From positions 2,170,001 through 2,234,000 of the forward strand of contig NZ_PEGF01000001.1 in the NCBI RefSeq assembly GCF_002742635.1: a stretch of DNA of 64,000 bases, given 5' to 3'. The notes under the pieces were generated by a model. It did not search any database and was not told the DNA's origin. It saw nothing but the letters and a program-made list of their open reading frames with translations. The stretch comes from Caulobacter sp. X (lineage in GTDB: Bacteria > Pseudomonadota > Alphaproteobacteria > Caulobacterales > Caulobacteraceae). Every line of letters starts with the position of its first letter. Position 1 is the stretch's first letter. Positions 39,021 through 47,387 of this stretch are shown piece after piece. Both the position numbers and the translations under genes were made by a program.

Positions 39021-39809
39021 TCAAGCCGCGCCGCCGCGCGCCACGAACCAGCCGTTACGGAAGGCTTGGTCGGCCTTGCCGTAGATGAACGGCGAGCCGT
39101 CGGGTTGGGTGAAGGTCCCTCCGGCGGCGACCAGCACCGCGTGGGCGGCGGCGGTATCCCACTCGGAGGTCGGGCCGTGGCGCGGATAGATGTCCGCCGA
39201 GCCCTCGGCGATGCGGCACATCTTGATCGAGGAATCCATCGCCGCCCGCAGATCAAAGCCATACTCGGCGGCCAGTTCGGCGGCCTTCTCCTCGCGCATG
39301 GTGTGGCTGATCAAGCCCAAGGCCTTGCCGGTCGGCCAGGGGCGCACGCGCGCCGGAACCTCTGGCGCATCGGGCCCCATGCGCTTCATCGCGCCGGCGG
39401 CCGTCGTGTACCAGACCTCGCCGGTCGCCGGCGCGCAGACGGCGCCCGCGACCGGCAGGCCGTTCTCGATCAGGCCGATATTAACGGTGAAGTTCGGGTC
39501 GCCGCGCACGAAGGCCTTCGTGCCGTCCACCGGATCGACCAGGAAAAAGCGCGAACCGACGGCGTCGGGCGTCCCGAACTCGCTGGCGTGCTCCTCTGAG
39601 ATCACGGTAACGGCGGGAAACGCTTCGGACAGGCGCTGCAGGATCAGGCGTTCACCCGCCCGGTCGGCCTCGGTGACAGGGCTCTCGTCCGCCTTCTGGG
39701 CGACGGCCAGCTCGGTCCGCCAGAACGGCAGGATGACCGTCGCCGCCTCCTCGGTGATCCGGGCCAGGGGTCGGCCCCAGTCGGCCAGGGTCTTGGTCGT
39801 TTCGCTCAT
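39021..39809 (-). CDS. cysQ: 3'(2'),5'-bisphosphate nucleotidase CysQ (inositol monophosphatase family)
   Basis: 262 residues. Metal-site motifs of the IMPase family: VTEADRAGE, VISEEHASE, DPVDGTKAFVRG and GPTSEWDTAAAHAVLVAAGG. CysQ removes the 3' phosphate of PAP produced in sulfate assimilation and sulfotransfer; a sulfotransferase-like gene lies 2.2 kb away at 42024. Histidinol phosphatase-type members are also possible. ATG 39809 overlaps the DUF3553 stop (ATGA). Confidence 0.86.
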   Translation of the reverse strand: MSETTKTLADWGRPLARITEEAATVILPFWRTELAVAQKADESPVTEADRAGERLILQRLSEAFPAVTVISEEHASEFGTPDAVGSRFFLVDPVDGTKAFVRGDPNFTVNIGLIENGLPVAGAVCAPATGEVWYTTAAGAMKRMGPDAPEVPARVRPWPTGKALGLISHTMREEKAAELAAEYGFDLRAAMDSSIKMCRIAEGSADIYPRHGPTSEWDTAAAHAVLVAAGGTFTQPDGSPFIYGKADQAFRNGWFVARGGAA

Positions 39810-39994
39810 GCCTGTCCCCGGGGATCGTCGCCGACGAACTCCAGCCGGACGCGCCGGCCGTCGATGGTCTGCTTGCCCGCCTCTTCGAAATTGACGGTGA
39901 CCCGATGTCCGATCATGGACTGAACCTGACCCAGACCCCAGTCGGGCTGGTCGGGATGGCGCACCAGGACGCCCGGCTCTAGAAACGGATCCAT
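39806..39994 (-). CDS. DUF3553 small protein
   Basis: 62 residues. The motif PGVLVRHPDQPDWGLGQVQS, then VTVNFEEAGKQTI, RRVRLEFV is the beta-barrel-like DUF3553 domain that also occurs at the C-terminus of UvrD-type helicases. The family has no established role alone. Translationally coupled to cysQ and divergent from chpT over 66 bases. Confidence 0.85.
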   Translation of the reverse strand: MDPFLEPGVLVRHPDQPDWGLGQVQSMIGHRVTVNFEEAGKQTIDGRRVRLEFVGDDPRGQA

Positions 39995-40060
39995 AACGGC
40001 CTTCCTGTAGAGGCTTGGCCCAGTTTGCCAAAGCCTCAAATCACGGCAGAGTCCGGCTCT

Positions 40061-40744
40061 ATGACCGATATCGTCCCCGAGACCGTTCCCGCGACCCCAG
40101 CGCCAGCGCAAACGGACGTGCAAGGCCCCGACTTCGCCGCCATGCTGGCCGCGCGCCTGTGCCATGACTTCATCAGCCCGGCCAGCGCGATCGTCTCGGG
40201 CCTGGACCTGCTGGAAGACCCGGCCGCCCAGGACATGCGCGACGACGCCATGAACCTGATCGCCTCGTCGGCCCGCAAGCTGGCGGACCTGCTGCAATTC
40301 ACCCGCGTGGCTTTCGGCGCTTCGGCCTCGGCCGAAAACTTCGACAGCCGCGAACTGGAAAAGCTGGCGCAAGGCGTCTTCGCTCATGTGCGCCCGACCC
40401 TGAACTGGGCGATCGAGCCCCAGGCCATGAACAAGCCGTCCGCGCGGGCCGTGCTCAACATCGCCCAGATCGCCGCCAGCGCCCTGCCGGCCGGCGGCGT
40501 GGCGACGGTCAAGGGCGTCGCGGCCGATGGTCGCTTCTCCATCATCGCCGAGGCGGTCGGCCCGCGCGCCCGCCTGCGCCCCGAGGTGCTGGCCGGCCTG
40601 AAGGGCGAGCCCCTGGCCGAGGGCCTGGGCGGTCCGTGGGTGCAGGCGGCCTATCTGAACGCCCTGGTCCGCGCGGCCGGCGGACAGATTGCGTGCGAGG
40701 TTGGCGAGGATCGCGCCTCGATCGCGGCCTGGGTGCCCGCCTAG
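40061..40744 (+). CDS. chpT: Histidine phosphotransferase ChpT
   Basis: About 227 residues. A pseudo-kinase fold: DHp-like helices with the phosphoacceptor His35 in MLAARLCHDFISPASAIVSG, and a degenerate CA-like domain (VAADGRFSIIAEAVGPRARL). ChpT moves phosphate from CckA to CtrA and CpdR, controlling replication and cell division in Caulobacter. Its acidic-Pro-rich leader (VPETVPATPAPAQTD) is not conserved; ATG 40061 is preferred to a start 12 codons earlier. The two following genes encode a lone receiver and a CheR-like protein, not the usual targets. Confidence 0.94.
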   Translation: MTDIVPETVPATPAPAQTDVQGPDFAAMLAARLCHDFISPASAIVSGLDLLEDPAAQDMRDDAMNLIASSARKLADLLQFTRVAFGASASAENFDSRELEKLAQGVFAHVRPTLNWAIEPQAMNKPSARAVLNIAQIAASALPAGGVATVKGVAADGRFSIIAEAVGPRARLRPEVLAGLKGEPLAEGLGGPWVQAAYLNALVRAAGGQIACEVGEDRASIAAWVPA

Positions 40745-40825
40745 CGCCTTCATCGCGCTGGAAAATTCGGCAAACCGGTCCTTAACCAGAAGCCTCCATC
40801 TTGGCCCTCTGGATTGGAGCACGCC

Positions 40826-41191
40826 GTGAAGACCTGCCTGGTGGTCGACGACAGCCGGGTGATCCGCAAGGTCGCCCGCCGAGTCCTCGAGGACATCGGC
40901 TTCGACATCGCCGAGGCTTCCGACGGCATGGAAGCCCTGGCCTGGTGTCGCGCGGCCATGCCTGACGCGGTGCTGCTCGACTGGAACATGCCGGTCATGA
41001 ACGGCCTCGAGTTCCTGCGCCACCTGCGCAAGGAGCGAGGCGGTGACACGCCCAAGGTCATCTTCTGCACGGTCGAGAACAGCATCGACCGCATCCGCGA
41101 GGCGCTGGACGCCGGCGCGGACGAGTACATCATGAAGCCGTTCGACGGGGACATCATCCAGGCGAAGTTCGCCGAGGCGGGCCTGCTGTGA
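40826..41191 (+). CDS. Single-domain response regulator (CheY-like)
   Basis: 121 residues, one receiver domain. Acidic pair in CLVVDDSRVIRKVARRVLED, phospho-Asp52 in AVLLDWNMPVMNG, Lys in DEYIMKPFDGD. The GTG start at 40826 has GGAG at eight bases. Its stop overlaps the CheR-like start (GTGA), so the pair is co-translated. Its kinase is unknown; sitting 82 bases after chpT raises the possibility of phosphorylation through ChpT, but CtrA and CpdR are the only targets known. Confidence 0.93.
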   Translation: MKTCLVVDDSRVIRKVARRVLEDIGFDIAEASDGMEALAWCRAAMPDAVLLDWNMPVMNGLEFLRHLRKERGGDTPKVIFCTVENSIDRIREALDAGADEYIMKPFDGDIIQAKFAEAGLL

Positions 41192-42018
41192 CCCCTGAGC
41201 ATATCGACCTTCTGGCCGCGCTGGGGCGCGCCCGCGCCGGCCTGCGCGTCGAGGTCGAAAAGCCCTACCTGATCGAAAGCCGCCTGACGCCGCTGGTGCG
41301 GCGCGAGGGCTTCGAGAGCATCGAAGCCCTGATCGACGAACTGCGCGCGAAGCGGGAGGAGCGGCTGATCTGGGCGGTCGTCGAGTCGCTTTGTCGAACC
41401 GAGACGACCTTCTTCCGCGGACGGGAAGCCTTCGCGGCCCTGCGCGATGGCGTGCTGCCCTCCCTGTCTCATCGTCGCGACGCGCCGCTGCGGATCTGGA
41501 GCGCGGCCTGCGCAACGGGCCAAGAGGTCTATTCGGTGGCGATGGCCGCCGCCGAGGCGACCGGGCTGGCGCCGGGGACGCGGTTCGAATTCTTCGGCTC
41601 CGACCTTTCCGAACGGTGCCTGGAGAAGGCCCAAAGCGGCCTCTACACCCAGTTCGAAGTCCAGCGCGGCCTGCCGATCCGCATGTTGGTCAAGTATTTC
41701 GAGAACCAGGACGACACCTGGACGATCTCGCCGCGCATCCGGCAGATGGTGCGTTGGCGGCGGATCAATCTGCTGTCCGACCTCTCGGCGCTGGGCGTGT
41801 TCGACGTGATCCTGCTGCGCAATGTCCTGCGCAACATGACGCCGGCGCTGCGCGACAAGGTCATCCGCAGCCTTGCCGGCCGGCTCGCCCCAGATGGCGT
41901 GCTGGCGCTGGATCCAGAGGACGACGTCGCGGGCCTCAGCGACATTCTCGTCGCCGCGCCTGGCGGCGCCGGCCTCTACCTACGCGACCCGACGATCGGA
42001 ACGGCCGCGGCCGCGTAA
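41188..42018 (+). CDS. CheR-type protein-glutamate methyltransferase
   Basis: 276 residues. N-terminal helical CheR_N domain, then the methyltransferase domain: SLCRTETTFFRGREAFAALR, LRIWSAACATGQEVYSVAMA (SAM-binding G-loop), and FDVILLRNVLRNM in place of the usual DIIFCRNVLIYF. CheR enzymes methylate chemoreceptors; no MCP, CheA or CheB is nearby except the odd MCP-like gene 30 kb away. Translationally coupled to the single receiver. Confidence 0.92.
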   Translation: MTPEHIDLLAALGRARAGLRVEVEKPYLIESRLTPLVRREGFESIEALIDELRAKREERLIWAVVESLCRTETTFFRGREAFAALRDGVLPSLSHRRDAPLRIWSAACATGQEVYSVAMAAAEATGLAPGTRFEFFGSDLSERCLEKAQSGLYTQFEVQRGLPIRMLVKYFENQDDTWTISPRIRQMVRWRRINLLSDLSALGVFDVILLRNVLRNMTPALRDKVIRSLAGRLAPDGVLALDPEDDVAGLSDILVAAPGGAGLYLRDPTIGTAAAA

Positions 42019-42023
42019 CGCCT

Positions 42024-43109
42024 TCAAGCCCTGCGGAATTTCGTCTGCAGACGAGCGAGGGCCGCGCCGCCCGCGACCCCGGCCAGCATCTCGCCGACCC
42101 GGGCCAACACGCCGGCTCGCGCCGGCGGCAAGGCCGCGAAGGCTGGCGCGAGCTTGCGAAACAAGATCGGGTGCGCGTCGACCCCGACGATGGCCTCATG
42201 CAGCCCCATGGCGTCCACGACGGCGCGAGCGGCCTTGCGCCATTCGATCGGCGGCGCCACGCCGTGAGGGGCCGGCGCGCGGCAGTCCGAGAAATCAGGC
42301 CGCACGCCACAGCCGGCGGCGATCGCGGCTTCGATCTCACGCGCATAAGCTTGGTCCCGCGCCAATCGATCCACGTCGATCACCAGATCGGCGTAGGGCA
42401 GCGCCTTGAGGTGAGACGCCAGCCAGACGGCCAGGAAGGCTTGAAAGGAAAGCGTCGCCGGCCGGCGCTTGAGCGCTCGGCGCACCGCCGCCAGACGCTG
42501 GGACAACGCTCCGGAACCGTCGAACGCGCGCCCCAGAATCTGTCTGGCGGCGTCGCGCCAGACCGCCATCTCCGACAACAGGACGTAGTGGCAAAGCTCG
42601 AAATAGGTGGGCCTGGGGCGACGGCGCAACGAATAGAACGATAGCCACTGCTGCACGGGATCGCGCACCAGGACGATGTGAAAGCCGCCAAATCGTTTCT
42701 TGAGCCATCCCGCGCGCCCAAGCGTCCGGCAACAGGCCAGAACTGGCGTCTCGCCGCGGATCCGCGCGGCCTCGATGAGCCGCTCGACATAGGCCTGCTG
42801 GGCCAGATCGCTGGCTTCAGGTTCGATCCAGAAACGATCCAAGGCGAAGCTGGCGTCAAAGCGCTGAACGCCGCCGTTCTCGTCGAGGACAACCTCGAAC
42901 TCCTTGAGGTAGGGCTCGCTGCCGCCGGGGTGTCTCAGGCCGCTGTTGGCGGGCGTCTCGGCGCGGATCGTCTCTGCCGTCACACCGGCCAGTTGCTCAT
43001 GCCAAGGCTCATAATAGGCTCGAACATTCGGCGCCGCGCGAAAGCGATGCCAGATGTACGTGCTGGAACACCGCCAGCCGCTATGAACAAAGACAACGCC
43101 GTTCGACAA
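42024..43109 (-). CDS. Sulfotransferase-like P-loop protein
   Basis: 361 residues. The N-terminal VVFVHSGWRCSSTYIWHRFR resembles the 5'-phosphosulfate loop (usually GxxRSGTT), and HIVLVRDPVQQWLSFYSLRR the 3'-phosphate loop of PAPS-dependent sulfotransferases. The rest is not recognised. Acceptor unknown, perhaps a surface polysaccharide. ATG 43109; long antisense reading frames in this gene are shadows. Isolated between cheR-like and the stress locus, both neighbours separately transcribed. Confidence 0.72.
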   Translation of the reverse strand: MSNGVVFVHSGWRCSSTYIWHRFRAAPNVRAYYEPWHEQLAGVTAETIRAETPANSGLRHPGGSEPYLKEFEVVLDENGGVQRFDASFALDRFWIEPEASDLAQQAYVERLIEAARIRGETPVLACCRTLGRAGWLKKRFGGFHIVLVRDPVQQWLSFYSLRRRPRPTYFELCHYVLLSEMAVWRDAARQILGRAFDGSGALSQRLAAVRRALKRRPATLSFQAFLAVWLASHLKALPYADLVIDVDRLARDQAYAREIEAAIAAGCGVRPDFSDCRAPAPHGVAPPIEWRKAARAVVDAMGLHEAIVGVDAHPILFRKLAPAFAALPPARAGVLARVGEMLAGVAGGAALARLQTKFRRA

Positions 43110-43220
43110 TCAATCGGTCCCTCTTCCGGAGGGGCCAAAATTCACCGGCTGTTTTTCAGGGGTATCTCTCGCGAGCGCTTCTCGTTTGCGATGCCGTAAC
43201 ACTTAGCTTGGAGCTGAAAG

Positions 43221-43247
43221 AAAAAGGCCCGCCGTCGCCGGCGGGCC
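43221..43247 (-). terminator. Rho-independent terminator of the entericidin-like gene
   Basis: Perfect stem GGCCCGCCG / CGGCGGGCC, loop of four, then TTTTTC in minus-strand sense, 24 bases after the stop. Confidence 0.9.
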
Positions 43248-43270
43248 TCTGTCTCAAAAGACTTTGAACG

Positions 43271-43411
43271 TCAGTTGTTCTTGACGTCCTTGGCCGTGTC
43301 GCTGACGGCGCGACCGGCCGACGAGACGTCCTTGCCGGCGCCTTCGACCGTATTGCAGGCCGCGACCGACAGGCTGGCGGCGAGGGCGGCCAGGATCACC
43401 AGTTTACGCAT
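43271..43411 (-). CDS. Entericidin-family small lipoprotein
   Basis: 46 residues. Signal MRKLVILAALAASLSVAAC ends in a lipobox with the acyl Cys at residue 19, followed by NTVEGAGKDVSSAG, the core of entericidin A/B (ecnA/B). The mature lipoprotein is only 28 residues. Members are stress-inducible and envelope-associated. A perfect SigT-type promoter lies 64 bases upstream (43475-43499), and a strong terminator follows, so it is a monocistronic general-stress target. It lies just downstream of phyK on the same strand. Confidence 0.88.
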   Translation of the reverse strand: MRKLVILAALAASLSVAACNTVEGAGKDVSSAGRAVSDTAKDVKNN

Positions 43412-43474
43412 GCTCTTCTCCGCTGTTGCCCCCCAGGTCACCATGGGAAGGCTGTGACTTCATCGCCCGGAGAG

Positions 43475-43499
43475 AACGTGAGCGGCGAAGCTCGGTTCC
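43475..43499 (-). promoter_or_regulatory. SigT (EcfG-type) promoter for the entericidin-like gene
   Basis: On the minus strand GGAAC (43499-43495) and CGTT (43478-43475) are separated by exactly 16 bases. Transcription would start near 43468, in the short gap after the phyK stop. Confidence 0.85.
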
Positions 43500-43516
43500 G
43501 GCGCAGGTTCGCAGAT

Positions 43517-45211
43517 TCAGGTCGCCGATCCGACCGCGAGCGGCGTGGGGAAGATGAGCCGAACCGTGAGGCCCCGGGGATCCTGCGTCTCGAAGCACAC
43601 CTTGCCGCGAAGCTGGCGCGCGAAGGCGGTCATCAAGGTTCGACCGACGCCGCCCCCCAGGCTGTCCGCGGCCCCCGGCCCATCGTCGCTGATCGAAAGC
43701 TCGGCCTCCTCGCCCCGCACATGAAAGCTGACCCGAAGCGTCCCTCCCGTCGCGCCGAAGGCGTGCTTCTGCGCGTTTGTGATGGCCTCGACGGCGAACA
43801 AGGCGATCGGCGCGAGACGATCGGGATCGATCACTAGGGGATCGGCATGGACCTCGGTCCGCACCAGGTTGGACGTCCCCATGTCGTTCGCCAGCAGCTG
43901 GGCGGTCAGCTCTTCCAGGAACGGACGCAGGTCCACCCGCTTCAGATCAGGCCCTTGATAGAGCGCGCGATAGATCTGGGCCAAGGCCGTGATCCGCTGC
44001 CGCGTATCGTTCATCGCCGCCTTCGCCGCCGGATCGGCCAGGGCGCGCTGCTGCATGTTGAGCAGCGAGGTGATGATCTGCAGGTTGTTCTTCACCCGGT
44101 GATGGATCTCGCGCATCAGCGCGTCCTTCTCCGCCAGGCTGTCCATCAGCGAGGCGTCGCGGGCGACGATGGCGCCGGCCATGGCGTCCAGCGTAGCGGC
44201 CAGTTCACGGATCTCGGGCGGCGCGCGCTCGGCCTGAAGAGGCCGCACCGTGAAGCGTCCACGCGCATAGATCGCGGCGACGCGTTGCAGATAGACGATC
44301 CAGCGGATCACCCCTCGCTCGGCGGTGAACCACACAGCCGCCAGACCCAGGACGAACGCCAGCAAGGGCAGAAGCAAGCGCGAGATCGGATTGATCCACG
44401 CCCAGGACAACAGCCGCGGCGCCGGCGCCGAGAGGATGACGAAGACATTGTCATCGACCAAGGGCGCGGCCGAGAATGTTCGATCCCGACGTTGAGCGTC
44501 TCGCGCGCTCCAAAGCGCGGCGCCCCGCTGCTTGGCGACCGCGCGCCAACCGCTGGGCGGCGCGCTGAAAGCGGCCGAATTCGTCGCCGCGAACACCCGT
44601 CCGCGCGAGTCCGCCAAGGCCACCTCGGCGCCGCCAGGCAGGAAGCGATTGGCGGTCTCCAGCTTGAGATCGTCCAGCGTGAGCACCGCGGCCATAGCGC
44701 CTTCAAACCGCTCCGGCGAGCCCGCGCGAACTGCGGCCAGAACGGCCGGTTCGTTGGCGTAGACCGCGCCAGGCTCGGCGGCGACGACCAGATTGGCGCC
44801 GCCTCGAAGCGACTGGAACCAGCTTCGCGCGCCGCGCTGGGCGTCATAGGGCGTCGTGGCGGCGGCGCAGGCGACCCGCCCGCGAGCGTCAAAGCGGATC
44901 AGGTTCGCGTAGCCAGGCAATCGGGCTCGCATGTCGGCCAGACGCTGGGCGCACTCCAGCCCGACCGTGCCCGGACCCAGGGTCTGCAGCAGCACGCCCG
45001 CCGACTCGATCCGCGCGCGAGCGACGGCCGCGCTGCGTCCCGCGGCTAGCTCCAGGCTCTGGCGGCGCGAGTCCGCCTCCGCGCGGAACGCGAAGACGGA
45101 TTGCAGGCCGCCAAGAAGCAGCACAGGCAGCAGCGCCACGCACAAGGCTATGGCGAGACGAACCCGGATCGATGTGACGGCCTGCGTGGCGCGGCCGGCG
45201 AGCGCATTCAC
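43517..45211 (-). CDS. phyK: PhyK, sensor histidine kinase of the general stress response
   Basis: 564 residues. First transmembrane helix near 15-40 (RLAIALCVALLPVLLLGGLQ), a periplasmic sensor of about 230 residues, a second helix near 280-300, a HAMP-like linker, then a HisKA_2 domain (MREIHHRVKNNLQIITSLLN) and HATPase (DDGPGAADSLGGGVG). PhyK phosphorylates PhyR. The GTG start at 45211 overlaps the sigT stop (GTGA), so it is co-translated with sigT. The periplasmic part contains Cys in LECAQR and GRVACAAA that might sense redox change (inference). Confidence 0.95.
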   Translation of the reverse strand: MNALAGRATQAVTSIRVRLAIALCVALLPVLLLGGLQSVFAFRAEADSRRQSLELAAGRSAAVARARIESAGVLLQTLGPGTVGLECAQRLADMRARLPGYANLIRFDARGRVACAAATTPYDAQRGARSWFQSLRGGANLVVAAEPGAVYANEPAVLAAVRAGSPERFEGAMAAVLTLDDLKLETANRFLPGGAEVALADSRGRVFAATNSAAFSAPPSGWRAVAKQRGAALWSARDAQRRDRTFSAAPLVDDNVFVILSAPAPRLLSWAWINPISRLLLPLLAFVLGLAAVWFTAERGVIRWIVYLQRVAAIYARGRFTVRPLQAERAPPEIRELAATLDAMAGAIVARDASLMDSLAEKDALMREIHHRVKNNLQIITSLLNMQQRALADPAAKAAMNDTRQRITALAQIYRALYQGPDLKRVDLRPFLEELTAQLLANDMGTSNLVRTEVHADPLVIDPDRLAPIALFAVEAITNAQKHAFGATGGTLRVSFHVRGEEAELSISDDGPGAADSLGGGVGRTLMTAFARQLRGKVCFETQDPRGLTVRLIFPTPLAVGSAT

Positions 45212-45819
45212 CGCAGGGAGCTCAGCCGCTCCGCGTCGGCCAGAATGGCGTGCATCGCATCGCCGGCGGCCGCGCCGTCGCGGTCGTAGGCGCCCGCTTC
45301 AAGGATGGCTTGCAAGGCGCGACGAGCCCGGCTGACACGGCTCTTCACCGTACCCACCGCGCAGCCGCAGATATCGGCCGCTTCTTCGTAGGCGAACCCG
45401 CCGGCGCCCACCAGGATCAGCGCTTCGCGTTGCTCGGCGGGCAGCATGGCGAGGCCGAGGCGGAGCTCGTCGAGGGCCACCGGCGCTTCAGGGTCATCGA
45501 CAGCCACCAAGGTCCGCTCAGCGGCTTCCTGGTCGAGCTGGCTCTGGCGCCAGCTGCGGCGCTTCTCGGAATAGAATTGGTTACGCAGGATCATGAAGGT
45601 CCACGCCTTCATGTTCGTGCCCAACTGGAAGCTGGCGCGCGCATCCCAGGCCTTCATCATGGCGTCCTGCGCCAGATCGTCGGCCGCGGTCGGATCGCCC
45701 GTCAAAGTCCGGGCGAAGGCGCGCAGATGCGGGATCAGAGTGACCAGCTCGCGCTTGAACAGCGCGTCGCGCGCGGGATCGGGCGCCGAACGCCCCACCT
45801 TTTCTTCGGCCATGCTCAT
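45208..45819 (-). CDS. sigT: SigT, EcfG-type (ECF15) sigma factor
   Basis: 203 residues. Region 2 (FARTLTGDPTAADDLAQDAM, MKAWDARASFQLGTNMKAWT) and region 4 (REALILVGAGGFAYEEAADI, CGCAVGTVKSRVSRARRAL). The sigma factor reads GGAAC-N16-CGTT promoters, found repeatedly in this window. It is held by NepR until phosphorylated PhyR takes NepR away. Coupled upstream to nepR (ATGA) and downstream to phyK. Confidence 0.97.
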   Translation of the reverse strand: MSMAEEKVGRSAPDPARDALFKRELVTLIPHLRAFARTLTGDPTAADDLAQDAMMKAWDARASFQLGTNMKAWTFMILRNQFYSEKRRSWRQSQLDQEAAERTLVAVDDPEAPVALDELRLGLAMLPAEQREALILVGAGGFAYEEAADICGCAVGTVKSRVSRARRALQAILEAGAYDRDGAAAGDAMHAILADAERLSSLR

Positions 45820-46022
45820 TGGCCTCCCGTCGGCGGCTCTGCCTTGCGCAGAATATCGAGGAATTCGTCCGGCACGGGCTCGTTGACGACCTCGTCGAAC
45901 ATCTGGCGCAGCTTCACGCCGATGGCCTGTTGGCGCAGACGCGCCTCATCAAGCGCCGCGGCGCTCTTGCGTTTGTCTTCCATGGGTACGTGTTCGATCA
46001 TGTCCTCGACACCGAAGTGCAT
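45816..46022 (-). CDS. nepR: NepR, anti-sigma factor of SigT
   Basis: About 68 residues. The conserved helix region is LRQQAIGVKLRQMFDEVVNE followed by PVPDEFLDIL. NepR binds SigT and is displaced by PhyR. ATG 46022 (AAGGGGG upstream) is preferred because the SigT-type promoter at 46066-46090 starts transcription near 46059 and would leave the longer frame's ATG at 46067 out of the message. Stop overlaps the sigT start. Confidence 0.93.
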   Translation of the reverse strand: MHFGVEDMIEHVPMEDKRKSAAALDEARLRQQAIGVKLRQMFDEVVNEPVPDEFLDILRKAEPPTGGQ

Positions 46023-46065
46023 CGGCGTCCGCCCCCTTTGGCCGAATGTCTTTCCGCCGGATGAC

Positions 46066-46090
46066 AACGTGCTTTTCCGTACCGGGTTCC
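46066..46090 (-). promoter_or_regulatory. SigT promoter for nepR-sigT-phyK (autoregulation)
   Basis: Minus strand: GGAAC (46090-46086) and CGTT (46069-46066), spacer 16. Positions sigma control of its own operon. Confidence 0.88.
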
Positions 46091-46129
46091 ATAAGCTTGG
46101 GCATAAGATGTCAAAAATCCTCGACTGAC

Positions 46130-46154
46130 GGAACCGGTGAGTTGAGGAGGCGTT
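46130..46154 (+). promoter_or_regulatory. SigT promoter P1 for phyR
   Basis: Plus strand: GGAAC (46130-46134) and CGTT (46151-46154), spacer 16; start of transcription expected near 46161. Confidence 0.82.
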
Positions 46155-46167
46155 ATGGGCCTTCGAC

Positions 46168-46193
46168 GGAACGGCGCAGCTTTGCCGTGCGTT
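46168..46193 (+). promoter_or_regulatory. SigT promoter P2 for phyR
   Basis: Plus strand: GGAAC (46168-46172) and CGTT (46190-46193), spacer 17; start of transcription near 46200, 28 bases before the phyR ATG. Tandem with P1. Confidence 0.75.
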
Positions 46194-46227
46194 CTACGGT
46201 TTTCGAGACACCGCATCGGGAGGGGTC

Positions 46228-47028
46228 ATGAGTCTTCTAGCTCGGCTGGCGCCGCATCTGCCTTACATCCGCCGTTACGCTCGCGCCCTGACCGGCGACC
46301 AGACCACTGGCGATCACTATGTCCGTGTGGCGCTTGAGGCCCTCGCGGCCGGCGAGCGTTCCCTGGACGCCGACCTTTCGCCGCGCGTGGCGCTCTATCG
46401 CGTGTTCCACGCCATCTGGCTGAGCTCCGGCGCCCAGCTTGAGGCCCGTCGTGACGAAAGCATCTCGTCGGCGGACGACGCCGCTCAACGTCTGATGCGT
46501 ATCGCCCCGCGCTCGCGCCAGGCTTTCCTGCTGACCGCCCTGGAAGGCTTCACCCCGACCGAAGCCGCCCAGATCCTGGACTGCGACTTTGGCGAGATCG
46601 AACGCCTCATCGCCGACGCCCAGGCCGAGATCGACGCCGAACTGGCGACCGACGTCCTGATCATCGAGGACGAGCCGGTGATCGCCGCCGACATCGAGGC
46701 GCTGGTCCGGGAGCTGGGCCACGACGTCACGGACATCGCCGCCACCCGTGGCGAGGCTGTCGACGCCGTCGCGCGCCGCACCCCTGGCCTGGTGCTGGCC
46801 GACATCCAGCTGGCCGACGGCTCATCGGGCATCGATGCGGTCAAGGACATCCTGGGTCGCCTTGACGTGCCGGTGATCTTCATCACGGCCTTCCCGGAAC
46901 GCCTGCTGACGGGGGAGCGTCCGGAGCCGACCTTCCTAATCACCAAGCCCTTCCAGCCGGAAACGGTGAAGGCGGCGATCGGCCAGGCGCTGTTCTTCCA
47001 TCCGCGACGGACCCGAAAGGCCGCCTAA
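46228..47028 (+). CDS. phyR: PhyR, anti-anti-sigma response regulator
   Basis: 266 residues. The N-terminal half imitates an ECF sigma factor (region 2-like PYIRRYARALTGDQTTGDHY; region 4-like FLLTALEGFTPTEAAQILDC), and the C-terminal half is a receiver with Asp192 in LVLADIQLADGSSG and Lys in FLITKPFQ. When phosphorylated, its sigma-like part binds NepR and frees SigT. Asp192 matches the C. crescentus numbering exactly. GGGAGGGG precedes the ATG. Divergent from nepR over 205 bases containing three SigT promoters. Confidence 0.97.
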   Translation: MSLLARLAPHLPYIRRYARALTGDQTTGDHYVRVALEALAAGERSLDADLSPRVALYRVFHAIWLSSGAQLEARRDESISSADDAAQRLMRIAPRSRQAFLLTALEGFTPTEAAQILDCDFGEIERLIADAQAEIDAELATDVLIIEDEPVIAADIEALVRELGHDVTDIAATRGEAVDAVARRTPGLVLADIQLADGSSGIDAVKDILGRLDVPVIFITAFPERLLTGERPEPTFLITKPFQPETVKAAIGQALFFHPRRTRKAA

Positions 47029-47051
47029 CGACGCAAGACTTCCAAATGATA

Positions 47052-47080
47052 ACGGCCTCCCGATCGGGAGGCCGTTTTTC
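47052..47080 (+). terminator. Rho-independent terminator of phyR
   Basis: Perfect stem ACGGCCTCCCG / CGGGAGGCCGT, then TTTTTCTTT; 23 bases after the phyR stop. The minus-strand gene ending at 47101 also points at it. Confidence 0.92.
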
Positions 47081-47100
47081 TTTGGTCGATCGCCCGGCGT

Positions 47101-47364
47101 TTATGGCGTTTGGCGCGCCGGCTGCTGCGCCGTCGTTCCCGACTGCGCCTCAGCCGGCGTCGTGGCGCCCGTGTTGGCGTCCACGGCGGCCAGATCCTTG
47201 GCGCGGAAACTCCAGGCGCCGAACAACGCCATGGCGGCAAGCACGGTCGACACGATGAGGATCCAGAAGATGTGGCGACCAAAGCGCCCTTGCCGCGCCC
47301 GCGTGGCGCTGACGCGAGGACCGGAGGACGTCTGTTCGGCGTGATGATGGATGTCGGTGGGCAT
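47101..47364 (-). CDS. Small single-span membrane protein of the stress locus
   Basis: 87 residues: a polar, His-rich N-terminus (MPTDIHHHAEQ), one transmembrane helix (about residues 31-52, HIFWILIVSTVLAAMALFGA) and an Ala/Thr/Gln-rich tail outside. AGGAGG precedes the ATG by a good spacing. Second gene of a two-gene unit behind a perfect SigT-type promoter (47635-47659). Family not recognised. Confidence 0.75.
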   Translation of the reverse strand: MPTDIHHHAEQTSSGPRVSATRARQGRFGRHIFWILIVSTVLAAMALFGAWSFRAKDLAAVDANTGATTPAEAQSGTTAQQPARQTP

Positions 47365-47387
47365 GGTGTCCTACCTCCTGAAAAGTC

